Positions 57,253 through 64,000 of a stretch of DNA of 64,000 nt are shown here, piece by piece. This stretch comes from Solirubrobacteraceae bacterium. Its GTDB lineage: Bacteria > Actinomycetota > Thermoleophilia > Solirubrobacterales > Solirubrobacteraceae. A program made the translations under genes and the position numbers. The DNA lies in the NCBI GenBank assembly GCA_025449845.1, contig JANWIP010000001.1, forward strand, positions 1 to 64,000, read 5' to 3'. Position 1 is the first letter of the stretch. Every line of letters begins with the position of its first letter. The notes beneath the pieces are model-generated. The model was not told the origin of the DNA, did no database searches, and worked only from the letters and a program-made list of their open reading frames with translations.

Positions 57253-57917
57253 TGGCCGACTCGCTGGCCGTTGCCTTCGCCGTTGCCCTGGCCGTTGCCC
57301 GCACCGGCTCCGCCCGCGCCGCTGCCTTCACCGTTGCCCTGGCCGCTGCCGCTGCCATTGCCCGTGCCCGGCGTGCCGCCGGCTTCGCCGGGGGCCGGGG
57401 TGCCGCCACCGGGAGCCGGTGGTGCGGTGGCGGTGGGGACCGTGCTGCTGGTGGGAGTGCTCGTGCTGGTACTCGTGCTGGTACTGGTGCTCGTCGAGGA
57501 CGTGGTGCTTTCGCTGGCGCTGGTGCTGGTCGTGGTGGGGATGGTCGCGGTGGTGGCGCCTGGGTGTGGCTGCGTACACAAGGCGCGCGCGCGTGCGGAC
57601 AGATTGGCGATGCCCAGGCGCAGGCGCTCGCGCAGGCCGTTGTCCACGCTGGCGGGCAGCGTCTGAAAGTCCGCTTCGGCCTTCGCGATGGCTTCCTGGG
57701 TGGCCGTGCAGTTGCCTTGGCCCTGTTCCGCGGCCTGCGCCACGGCTTCGAAGTCTCTTTGCAGAGGGCCGGCGCTGGCGGCTGGAATGAGTCCCTTGCC
57801 ACTGCTTCCACAGGCCACCAATACCGCGCAGGCTACGCCGAGCAGGCCGGCCGACAGCAGGCGGACGGGATGGCGTAAAAGACGCCTGGGTTGGCGGTCG
57901 AGGGGGCGCATCGTCAC
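57249..57917 (-). CDS. Low-complexity lipoprotein encoded with the kinase
   Basis: 222 aa. Lipobox LVACGSSG after a basic N-terminus and hydrophobic segment (LLSAGLLGVACAVLVAC). A helical domain with two conserved-looking Cys (GNCTATQEA, ARALCTQP) is followed by a Ser/Thr run (57440-57560, TSTSTSTS-type) and a Gly/Asn/Gln/Glu run at the C-terminus (GNGEGNGQ repeats). The Ser/Thr repeats could be sites for the neighbouring kinase's extracellular partner or for glycosylation. Overlaps the phosphoesterase gene upstream by ATGA. Domain family not recognised. Confidence 0.7.
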   Translation of the reverse strand: MTMRPLDRQPRRLLRHPVRLLSAGLLGVACAVLVACGSSGKGLIPAASAGPLQRDFEAVAQAAEQGQGNCTATQEAIAKAEADFQTLPASVDNGLRERLRLGIANLSARARALCTQPHPGATTATIPTTTSTSASESTTSSTSTSTSTSTSTSTPTSSTVPTATAPPAPGGGTPAPGEAGGTPGTGNGSGSGQGNGEGSGAGGAGAGNGQGNGEGNGQRVGQ

Positions 57918-58648
57918 TGACCGTACTCCAGGCGCTCCGCCAGCGAGGCCGGCAGGCGCGCCGCGCGGATCGCGCCAGCGGCGCCGGCGATGTCATAGGG
58001 GGTGCGCCGATAGGAGGCGCTCCAGCCATCCAGGTCCAGCAGCAGCCAGCCCGCGCGGGGATCGCCGTCGCGCGGCTGACCCACGCTGCCCGGGTTCAGA
58101 AGCCACTCGCCGCTTGAGAGGTCCAGCCACTCTCCCTCCTTGCGCGAGCCACCTTTGGCAGCCTCGCCCTCGTGGCGCTCGAACGAGCAGGCCACGTGCG
58201 AGTGACCGATCAGGCACACCCGCTCAGACTGGGCGTCCAGGCACAGCTCGGCCAGCAGCACCGAGAGCACGTACTCCCACACGGGATCTCGGGGACTGGC
58301 GTGGTAGAGGCCGACGGCCCCCTCCTTGCCCGTTGCCTGCAGACTCGCCAGGAAGGCCAGGTTCTCGGGGCTGATGACGTCCTGCGTCCACTGCGCGGCG
58401 AGACTGGCGCCACGCGAGAAATCCTTCATCGGCACCTCGCCGAGCACCGCCAGGTCGTGGTTGCCGGCCAGGCACACCGCGGCGTGCCTGCGCGCAAGCT
58501 CCACGCAGGCGTCGGGATCGGCGCCGTAGCCGACGAGATCGCCGAGGCACCACAGCTCGGCGGCGTCGCTGTCGGCGACGTCCTGGAGCACGGCCTCGAA
58601 GGCCTGCCTGTTGGCGTGGATGTCGGAGATCACCGCGACCTTCATCAT
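57914..58648 (-). CDS. Metallophosphoesterase (YfcE/MJ0936-like)
   Basis: 244 aa. Binuclear metal phosphoesterase with all usual blocks: VAVISDIHANRQAF (Asp, His), LWCLGDLVGYGADPD, LAGNHDLAVLGE (Asn, His), IGHSHVAC (His) and LLNPGSVGQPRDGDPRAGWL. Acts as a phosphodiesterase on small substrates. The ATG-ATG start gives either 58648 or 58645. It is first in the phosphoesterase-lipoprotein-kinase operon and divergent from the M48 gene. Confidence 0.88.
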   Translation of the reverse strand: MMKVAVISDIHANRQAFEAVLQDVADSDAAELWCLGDLVGYGADPDACVELARRHAAVCLAGNHDLAVLGEVPMKDFSRGASLAAQWTQDVISPENLAFLASLQATGKEGAVGLYHASPRDPVWEYVLSVLLAELCLDAQSERVCLIGHSHVACSFERHEGEAAKGGSRKEGEWLDLSSGEWLLNPGSVGQPRDGDPRAGWLLLDLDGWSASYRRTPYDIAGAAGAIRAARLPASLAERLEYGQ

Positions 58649-58710
58649 TGCTGGGTATGAACACCGCTCATCGAGGACAGCACCGCCGTCCGTTCGTGAG
58701 ACAGGGCCGT

Positions 58711-59958
58711 ATGCCCGGCGCTCACTGGCCGCTGGCGCTGGCCGGGGCGCTCATCGCAGCCCGCGCCGCCGTGCTCATATTGCGCCCCGGCGAGGGCCTG
58801 ATCGAGCCGGACCCGGTCGATGTGCAGGAGTATTTCTCGCACGACGATATCGCGCGGGCAAGACGCTTTGGGCGCCCGCAACTCGCGCTGCACGCGCTCA
58901 GCGGCCTGCTGCAGACAGGAATGCTCGTTGCGTTCGTAGCGCATCCGCCGCGGCGGTTCGTATCCGCGCGACTCCCGCGCGGGCCGCGGACGCCTACCCC
59001 GACACGGCCGCTGCTCTCCAGTGCGCTCGCCGGCGCTGGGCTCTCGGCGGCGATCGGCTTGGCGCCGCTGCCTTTGAGCGCGCTGGCACGCCGCCGGGCG
59101 CTGGCGGTGGGCCTGGCAACGCAGTCCTGGCGAGGCTGGGCGATGGATGTGGCCAAGGGGAGCGCGATCGAGATGGGGATGGCCGCGGTTGCCGCGCCCG
59201 CGGGGGTGGCGCTGATGCGCCGGCTGCCTCGCTGGTGGTGGCTGCCGGGCGCCGGCGTGGTGGTCGCGGGGGCGACGGGCATGACTCTGCTGGCACCGGT
59301 CCTCGTGGAACCTTTGTTCAACCGTTACACGCCGCTGCCCGAGGGGCAGCTGCGCGAGGACGTGCTGGAGCTGGCGCGACTGGCAGGGGTGGAGGTGGGA
59401 GAGGTGTACGAAGTCGATGCCTCGCGGCGCACCACTGCTGCCAACGCCTACGTCACAGGCCTGGGCCCCACAAAGCGGGTGGTGCTGTTTGACACGCTGC
59501 TTGAGCGCTTCGGCCGCGATGAGACGCGGCTGGTGGTGGCCCACGAGCTGGCCCATGTGCGCCACCGCGACGTGCCGCGCGGGCTCGCGCAGCTCGCGCT
59601 GGTGGCCCCCGCGGGAATGTATGCGGCGGCAGTGCTAACGCGGCGCCTGGTGGGGCCGGCGCCGGCCGATGCCTCCACGCTGCCCGCTCTGGCGCTGTCA
59701 CTGGGAATCGTAAGTGCGGCCATCGGCAGCGTCTCAAGCGCCCTTTCGCGGCGCATGGAGTCCCGCGCCGACGCCTACTCGCTGCGTCTCGCCGACGCGC
59801 CGGAGTCGTTCGTGGCCTTCGAGCAGCGGATCGTGAGGCAGAACCTGATCGACCCCGATCCGCCCCGCTGGCTGACGCGACTGCTCGCTAGCCACCCGCC
59901 GACGGTGGAGCGCATCGGGATCGCGCGGGCCTATGCGCGGCTTACAGCCACGCCCTAG
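58711..59958 (+). CDS. M48 family membrane metalloprotease (HtpX/CAAX protease-like)
   Basis: 415 aa. Zinc motif HELAH at about 278-282 in VVAHELAHVRHRDV, and the third ligand Glu in RMESRADAYSL. Six or so hydrophobic helices, with a domain before the active site (LFNRYTPLPEGQLREDVLEL, the Ste24 type). It resembles Ste24/CAAX-type prenyl proteases more than HtpX. The ATG at 58711 has CAGGG 5 nt before; the ATG at 58657 is also possible. The gene end overlaps the convergent DUF3467 gene by 4 bp. Confidence 0.87.
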   Translation: MPGAHWPLALAGALIAARAAVLILRPGEGLIEPDPVDVQEYFSHDDIARARRFGRPQLALHALSGLLQTGMLVAFVAHPPRRFVSARLPRGPRTPTPTRPLLSSALAGAGLSAAIGLAPLPLSALARRRALAVGLATQSWRGWAMDVAKGSAIEMGMAAVAAPAGVALMRRLPRWWWLPGAGVVVAGATGMTLLAPVLVEPLFNRYTPLPEGQLREDVLELARLAGVEVGEVYEVDASRRTTAANAYVTGLGPTKRVVLFDTLLERFGRDETRLVVAHELAHVRHRDVPRGLAQLALVAPAGMYAAAVLTRRLVGPAPADASTLPALALSLGIVSAAIGSVSSALSRRMESRADAYSLRLADAPESFVAFEQRIVRQNLIDPDPPRWLTRLLASHPPTVERIGIARAYARLTATP

Positions 59959-60281
59959 TCCTGCTGCTGCTCGCCGCCCCCGGCTTCCGCGCCGCCGTAC
60001 TCGGGTAGGTTCTTGATGCCCTCGCGGGTGCGCCACTTGGAGTAGTTGTCCTCCATGGCGTCAATCAGCTCGCGCATGAAGCGGGGCGAGAGATTGACGC
60101 GTGACACCACCACGCCCGGCACCTCCTCGGACTCGACCTCATGGTCGACTCGCGCGAAAGTGACGGTGAACTCGTAGTCGGAGTGGCTTACGTTGGCGAA
60201 GTTTGCGTATACGCCCCCCATGATCTCGGGGGAGAGATGGATGTTTATGTGGCGCTCGGCGCCTTGGTCGTCGTCGTTCAC
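59955..60281 (-). CDS. DUF3467 family protein
   Basis: About 108 aa. The DUF3467 domain (INIHLSPEIMGGVYANFANV, SHSDYEFTVTFARVD, VVVSRVNLSPRFMRELIDAM) is followed by a Gly/Glu/Gln tail. It is widely distributed, small, soluble and of unknown function. GTG at 60281 lies 6 nt after a minus-strand GATACT box; a GTG at 60299 is in frame too. It shares a divergent promoter with rlmH. Confidence 0.8.
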   Translation of the reverse strand: MNDDDQGAERHINIHLSPEIMGGVYANFANVSHSDYEFTVTFARVDHEVESEEVPGVVVSRVNLSPRFMRELIDAMEDNYSKWRTREGIKNLPEYGGAEAGGGEQQQD

Positions 60282-60286
60282 GGGGC

Positions 60287-60293
60287 TAGTATC
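60287..60293. promoter_or_regulatory. Bidirectional -10 region between DUF3467 and rlmH
   Basis: TAGTAT (60287-60292) points right to the GTG at 60301 (8 nt). Its complement GATACT (60288-60293) points left to the GTG at 60281 (6 nt). Both transcripts would be leaderless. Confidence 0.45.
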
Positions 60294-60300
60294 GCGCACT

Positions 60301-60711
60301 GTGCAAGTGGCCGTCCTCGGCGAGGTGCGAATGCGGGCTCCCTATGCCGACGACGTGGCCCATTACAGCAAGCTGCTCTCCCGCCATGTGCGCCTGGAGT
60401 TGGTGCACGCGCGCGACGCGCAGACAGTCGCGCGGCGGGTGCCGCAAGGCGCATTCGTGTCGCTGCTGGCGGCCGAGGGTAGGGCCTATGACAGTGTCGC
60501 CTTCAGTGTCTTCCTGGAGGAGCGCCGCCGCTCGGGCACCGAGCTGGCCTTCGTCATCGGCGGCCCCTTCGGGGCGCCGCCGCTTGAGCGCGTCGATCAC
60601 CGCCTTTCGCTGGGGCCGATGACGCTGCCCCACCAGCTCGCCTGGGTGGTGTTGCTCGAGCAGCTCTATCGTGCGCATAAGATCCTCGCCGGTGAGCCCT
60701 ATCACTACTGA
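60301..60711 (+). CDS. rlmH: 23S rRNA (pseudouridine-1915-N3) methyltransferase RlmH
   Basis: 136 aa SPOUT methyltransferase. The knot-forming C-terminus is intact: FVIGGPFGAPPLERVDHRL, SLGPMTLPHQLAWVVLLEQL and YRAHKILAGEPYHY, all diagnostic of RlmH. About 20 residues shorter than the E. coli enzyme, mostly in the N-terminal half. GTG start at 60301 marks the beginning of the first strand. It overlaps argS by 20 bp. Confidence 0.9.
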   Translation: MQVAVLGEVRMRAPYADDVAHYSKLLSRHVRLELVHARDAQTVARRVPQGAFVSLLAAEGRAYDSVAFSVFLEERRRSGTELAFVIGGPFGAPPLERVDHRLSLGPMTLPHQLAWVVLLEQLYRAHKILAGEPYHY

Positions 60712-62344
60712 ACAACTGCGCGCTGAGGTACTCGGCGCGGCCGTGGCACTGGCGGGCGAGGGTATGTCCCTGCGCCAGGAGATCGCCCTGGAGCGTCCGC
60801 CGCGAGCCGAGCTGGGGGACTACTCGACCAATGCGGCGCTGCTGCTGGCGCCGAGTCTGGGGGCACCGCCGCGCGAGGTTGCCCAGCGGTTGGGAGCGGA
60901 GCTAAAGGCGCGCCTTGGGGATGGTCTGGATCGCTTCGAGGTGGCGGGACCGGGCTTTCTGAACCTCTTCCTGCACCCACGCTGGTTCGCGGCGGCGCTC
61001 AGCGAGGTGCTTAAAGCCGGCGAGCGTTTTGGCGCGGGCGGGGCGAGCGCACCCGAGCGAGTTCTGGTGGAGTTCGTCTCGGCCAACCCCACCGGGCCGA
61101 TGCACGTGGGGCACGCACGCAATGCCGCCTATGGCGACGCTCTGGCGCGGGTGCTGAGCCTGCACGGCCACGAGGTGGTGCGCGAGTTCTACGTCAACGA
61201 CGCCGGCTCGCAGGTGCGCAAGCTAGGCGAGTCAATCCAGGCGCTGGCTCGTGGCGAAGAGGTCGCTGAGGACGGCTACAAGGGTGAATACGTCAAGCAG
61301 CTGTCCGCCGGCCTTGCCGATGCTGCCAACACCGAGCCAGCCGAGCTGGGCCATATGGCGGTCGAAGCAATGGTGTCGAACATGCAGGCCTCGCTGGGGG
61401 CCTTTGGCGTGGTGACCTTCGATCACTGGGTCTACGAGAGCACTTTGCACAGCGGTCAACCCAGTCCGGTGGAGCACACCCTGGCGATCCTTGAAGCACA
61501 GGGGCAGACCTACCGCAGCGAGGGAGCGCTGTGGCTGCGCACCACCGCCCATGGCGACGACAAGGACCGCGTGTTGGTGCGTTCAAGCGGCGAGCACACC
61601 TACTTCGCCTCGGATATCGCCTACCACCAGGACAAGCGCGAGCGCGGCTTCCAGCGCCAGATCGACGTGTGGGGCGCCGATCATCACGGTTACGTGGCAC
61701 GTATGAAGGCGGCTTATGACGCTCTTGGAGGAGACCCGGAGCACCTGGAGATGCTGATCATGCAGCTCGTCCATCTCGTGCGCCGCGGAGAGCGCGCGCA
61801 GATGTCAAAGCGGGCCGGCGAATTCGTCACGCTCGATGATCTGGTGGCGGAGATCGGGGTGGACGCCGCGCGCTGGTTCCTGCTCTCGCGCTCCCACGAC
61901 ACCACGATCGATCTCGATCTCGACCTGGCGGTCGAACAGTCGAGCGACAATCCTGTCTACTACGTGCAGTATGCCCACGCGAGGATCGCCTCGATGCTGG
62001 TCAAGGCCGGCCCCGAGCGCGTCGCCGCTGCGCTGGTCGAACAGGGCAACTACGACGGTGGGAGAGCAGAGCCCGAGCATGCTTCCGAGCGCGGACTGAT
62101 CAAGCGTCTGCTGGCCTTCCCCGCCGAAGTGCAGGAGGCCGCGCGCCGTCGCGCACCCCACCGCGTCGCCGCCTATGCCCTGGAGCTGGCCCAGGAGTTC
62201 ACGGCCTTCTACCGCGATTGCCACGTGCTCGACGTGCAGCCCCAGGAGCTCGAATCGCTGCGCATCGCTCTGTGCGTGGCCACCCAGCGCACTATCGCCT
62301 GCTCGCTCGACCTGCTCGGGGTGAGCGCGCCGACAGAGATGTAA
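60692..62344 (+). CDS. argS: Arginyl-tRNA synthetase
   Basis: 550 aa class I synthetase. N-terminal Add-1 domain, HIGH-type motif HVGH in ANPTGPMHVGHARNAAYGDA, VREFYVNDAGSQVRKLGES, a VWGADHHGYVARMKA segment, KMSK-like QMSKRAGEFVTL, DLDLAVEQSSDNPVYYVQYAHARIASM and the anticodon-binding DALR domain ending RIALCVATQRTIACSLDLLGV. Length is normal. GTG at 60692 inside the end of rlmH; a start at 60671 would give 7 more residues. Confidence 0.94.
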   Translation: MSPITTEQLRAEVLGAAVALAGEGMSLRQEIALERPPRAELGDYSTNAALLLAPSLGAPPREVAQRLGAELKARLGDGLDRFEVAGPGFLNLFLHPRWFAAALSEVLKAGERFGAGGASAPERVLVEFVSANPTGPMHVGHARNAAYGDALARVLSLHGHEVVREFYVNDAGSQVRKLGESIQALARGEEVAEDGYKGEYVKQLSAGLADAANTEPAELGHMAVEAMVSNMQASLGAFGVVTFDHWVYESTLHSGQPSPVEHTLAILEAQGQTYRSEGALWLRTTAHGDDKDRVLVRSSGEHTYFASDIAYHQDKRERGFQRQIDVWGADHHGYVARMKAAYDALGGDPEHLEMLIMQLVHLVRRGERAQMSKRAGEFVTLDDLVAEIGVDAARWFLLSRSHDTTIDLDLDLAVEQSSDNPVYYVQYAHARIASMLVKAGPERVAAALVEQGNYDGGRAEPEHASERGLIKRLLAFPAEVQEAARRRAPHRVAAYALELAQEFTAFYRDCHVLDVQPQELESLRIALCVATQRTIACSLDLLGVSAPTEM

Positions 62345-62376
62345 GGGTCAGGCGAATTTGGACCGGGAAGTGACGC

Positions 62377-62877
62377 TCAGTCGAACCTGGCCAGGTCGGC
62401 CTCAAGGCGCGCCGCGTCGGCAGGGCTGAGGGTGCTCTCCTGCGTGGCGTCGCCTGTCGACGCTGCACCTTCGCCCGTCAGTCCCGCAGCGATCGCGGCC
62501 TGAGACCGGCCGTGACGCCGCCAGCGGGGGAGCAGCAGCGCAAGCAGGCCTGCCACGAACACGATTGCCGCGATCGGCACCAGATAGGCGGCGAGGTCAA
62601 AGCCATGCGTGGCGGGCAGGGCCAGCACCTGCGGGCCGTACTGTCCCACCAGCGCCTGCTTGATCTGCGCCTCGCTCTGTCCCTGGTTGATCAGTTCCTG
62701 AATGAACGCCCGCTCGCGGTCGGCCTGCGGAGACTGCGCGACCGTCAGGGGGATCTTGCAGGTGACGCACATCACCTGGCTTTCCACCGCTGGCAGGTTG
62801 GTGCGGGCGACGGCCGCAAGGACAGAGGCCGGAGCCACCAGGGCCGCGATGACCAGCGCTGCCGACATGCGCTTCAT
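62377..62877 (-). CDS. Cytochrome c biogenesis protein CcmH-like
   Basis: 166 aa. Signal or anchor (MKRMSAALVIAALVAPASVLAA), then the CcmH/CycL heme-lyase segment with CxxC: ESQVMCVTCKIPLTVAQS, followed by ADRERAFIQELINQGQSEAQ and IKQALVGQYGPQVLA. A C-terminal helix (YLVPIAAIVFVAGLLALLLP) and a cytoplasmic tail. The CVTC pair would handle apocytochrome c thiols. The ATG overlaps the tlpA stop (ATGA). The rest of the system I cluster is not in this window. Confidence 0.82.
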   Translation of the reverse strand: MKRMSAALVIAALVAPASVLAAVARTNLPAVESQVMCVTCKIPLTVAQSPQADRERAFIQELINQGQSEAQIKQALVGQYGPQVLALPATHGFDLAAYLVPIAAIVFVAGLLALLLPRWRRHGRSQAAIAAGLTGEGAASTGDATQESTLSPADAARLEADLARFD

Positions 62878-63422
62878 GAGCTCTGTGCCAGCTTGACGGC
62901 TCGCTGCAGGAACGCCGGCCGCACCTGTCCCCGCGAGATGGCCACGATGTCTCCCTGGCGGTTGATGACGAAGCTCTCCGGCAGCCGGTCGGTGCCGAAG
63001 GTGTGCGCGAAGTCGCCGTTGGCGTCGCGCAGGTTGGGGTAGGTGAGGCCGAACTTGTGCACGAAGCGGCGCGAGTCGGGAGAGGCATCGAGGTAGGTCA
63101 CGCCCAGGACGGTGCCGCCAGCCTTCTGCAACTGACGCTGGGTGCTCTCCAGCTGAGGCGCCTCCGCTTCGCATGGTTCACACCAGGAGGCCCAGAAGTT
63201 GAGCACGACCACCTTGCCGCGATAGGCCGCCAACGATCCCGTGCCGGAGCCTTCGAGTGCGGGCAGCGTCGTGCTTGCGTCCGGCGCGAGCGGCCAATGT
63301 TCCTGCGCCACCGCCTCGTCGAGCGTGCGACTGGCTCCCTGATGGCTCACGCCATAGATCAGTAGTGCCACCACGGCCACGCCGGCCAGGGACACCAGGA
63401 TGGGGACTATGCGGCGCTTCAT
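62874..63422 (-). CDS. TlpA/CcmG-like membrane-anchored thioredoxin
   Basis: 182 aa. N-terminal anchor (RIVPILVSLAGVAVVALLIYG), then a thioredoxin fold with FWASWCEPC (CxxC active site), cis-Pro block LPESFVINRQGDIVAI, and TVLGVTYLDASPDSRRFVHK, typical of CcmG/ResA/TlpA redoxins. The ATG at 63422 is chosen from the anchor; in-frame sequence up to 63740 runs through a tRNA gene and is rejected. In one operon with ccmH; it would keep the heme-accepting Cys of apocytochrome c reduced. Confidence 0.87.
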   Translation of the reverse strand: MKRRIVPILVSLAGVAVVALLIYGVSHQGASRTLDEAVAQEHWPLAPDASTTLPALEGSGTGSLAAYRGKVVVLNFWASWCEPCEAEAPQLESTQRQLQKAGGTVLGVTYLDASPDSRRFVHKFGLTYPNLRDANGDFAHTFGTDRLPESFVINRQGDIVAISRGQVRPAFLQRAVKLAQSS

Positions 63423-63503
63423 CAGAAGCAAGAAGCCTAGACGCAGAGATGAGGCGCAGGCGCCGACGGGCCTGGGGCAGGTGCCGACGGGCGGTTGGCG
63501 GCG

Positions 63504-63509
63504 TAATAT
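63504..63509 (+). promoter_or_regulatory. -10 box (TAATAT) for tRNA-Gly
   Basis: TAATAT lies 11 nt upstream of the tRNA 5' end. The -35 is not clear. Confidence 0.4.
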
Positions 63510-63520
63510 CTGACCCCGGC

Positions 63521-63593
63521 GCGGTGGTAGCTCAGTTGGTAGAGCGCAAGCTTCCCAAGCTTGAGGTCGCGGGTTCGAGGCCCGTCCGCCGCT
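63521..63593 (+). tRNA. tRNA-Gly (CCC)
   Basis: 73 nt, CCA not encoded. Acceptor GCGGTGG/CCGCCGC, D arm GCTC-AGTTGGTA-GAGC, anticodon stem CAAGC/GCTTG with loop TTCCCAA (anticodon CCC), T arm GCGGG-TTCGAGG-CCCGT, discriminator T. The cloverleaf is complete. Confidence 0.9.
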
Positions 63594-63698
63594 TGAGGGG
63601 CCGAGGTTGTGGCGGCTAAGGAAACTCTCATCGAGTATTGGGGATTCGTTTAGGCCGCATCGCCAGGGTTCTCGCTGCCCGGACGCGTGGGCTTTCGA

Positions 63699-64000
63699 AT
63701 GCCCAACGACGACCCACAGGACATCTCCAGCCCCGATCAACAGGCACGTGCGCGTAGGCGCCGCCTTCAGAGCGTCGAGCGTGCAAGGTTGCGACGGAGG
63801 CGTCGAAGGGTGATTTCGACAGGGCTGGTCGTTGTCGGCGTGGTCATTGCGCTCGGCGCGGCCCTAGGTTGGCAGGGCGGATCCTCGCCTTCGCACGGTG
63901 CCGGCAGCTCCGGTGCCCTCGGGAAGACGTCGGCCAGCGCATCGGCTGTCGTGGACGGCGGTCCGCTCGCGCCTCGCTCGGCGGGGGGACTCGCCGCGCT
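63699..64000 (+). CDS. Membrane-anchored protein, cut by the window end
   Basis: The open frame from the ATG runs at least 100 codons to the end without a stop. It has a polar N-terminus, a strongly basic segment (ARARRRRLQS, RLRRRRRRV), a signal-anchor helix (STGLVVVGVVIALGAALG) and then a Gly/Ser/Ala-rich outer linker. The layout suits a type II membrane protein such as a cell-wall enzyme with its catalytic domain beyond the window. No domain can be named. Confidence 0.55.
   Translation, partial: MPNDDPQDISSPDQQARARRRRLQSVERARLRRRRRRVISTGLVVVGVVIALGAALGWQGGSSPSHGAGSSGALGKTSASASAVVDGGPLAPRSAGGLAA

Noticed and set aside
63423..63740. In-frame extension of tlpA upstream of its membrane anchor
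   Set aside because: It would run antisense through the tRNA-Gly gene; the anchor begins at ATG 63422.

Overview
The window is high-GC DNA with dense, mostly overlapping operons. It looks like a chromosomal segment of an actinomycete, most likely class Thermoleophilia (Solirubrobacterales-like). That placement is inferred from the codon and GC style, the tandem set of MlaD/Mce genes, the SOS imuB-DUF6504-dnaE2 cassette, the small Thermoleophilia-style membrane proteins and the many start codons sitting 5-9 nt behind a TANNNT -10 box (leaderless style). I see no prophage, insertion sequence, CRISPR array or plasmid feature. The content is core and metabolic, with local tandem duplications.

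Layout: 0-9.8 kb holds a small XRE regulator, an RCK-pore-RCK potassium channel, ExoD, PgeF, a saccharopine-dehydrogenase-like reductase, two methyltransferases, a chimera of two gene fragments (amidohydrolase and cysteine dioxygenase), a phosphoribosyltransferase and an alpha/beta hydrolase. 9.8-12.8 kb: an acyl-CoA dehydrogenase divergent from a lipoprotein-type sulfatase. 12.9-26.8 kb: an Mce-type lipid-transport locus made of a secreted protein, six MlaD proteins, an embedded lytic transglycosylase, a TetR regulator and an MlaF-like ATPase, with no MlaE/YrbE permease in view. 26.8-31.9 kb: SOS mutagenesis cassette with a perfect LexA box. 31.9-37.1 kb: two aldo/keto reductases, a VOC dioxygenase, a DUF4234 protein, a thioesterase and YceI.

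37.2-42.9 kb is a minus-strand run (crotonase, two-domain fatty-acyl reductase, D-Ala-D-Ala carboxypeptidase, ABC exporter) with stop/start overlaps between FAR, carboxypeptidase and ABC ATPase. 42.9-53 kb carries an ABC-F ATPase, uvrC, rapZ and the lower-glycolysis operon gap-pgk-tpiA-gpmI. yvcK and whiA, which usually lie between rapZ and gap in actinobacteria, are missing here. 53-64 kb: DoxX, MarR, DedA, tgt with a tRNA-Asp gene immediately downstream, a Ser/Thr kinase with lipoprotein and phosphoesterase, an M48 protease, DUF3467, rlmH, argS, ccmH/tlpA, tRNA-Gly(CCC) and a gene cut by the window end.

Most notable: (i) tgt, the enzyme that modifies GUN-anticodon tRNAs, is followed 19 nt later by tRNA-Asp(GTC), whose 3' trailer holds a perfect 16-nt complement of that tRNA's anticodon arm before a terminator; (ii) the permease-less Mce locus with an embedded cell-wall hydrolase; (iii) several palindromes centred on -10 boxes; (iv) two genes (an aldo/keto reductase and a carboxypeptidase) whose natural start points are not ATG/GTG/TTG.
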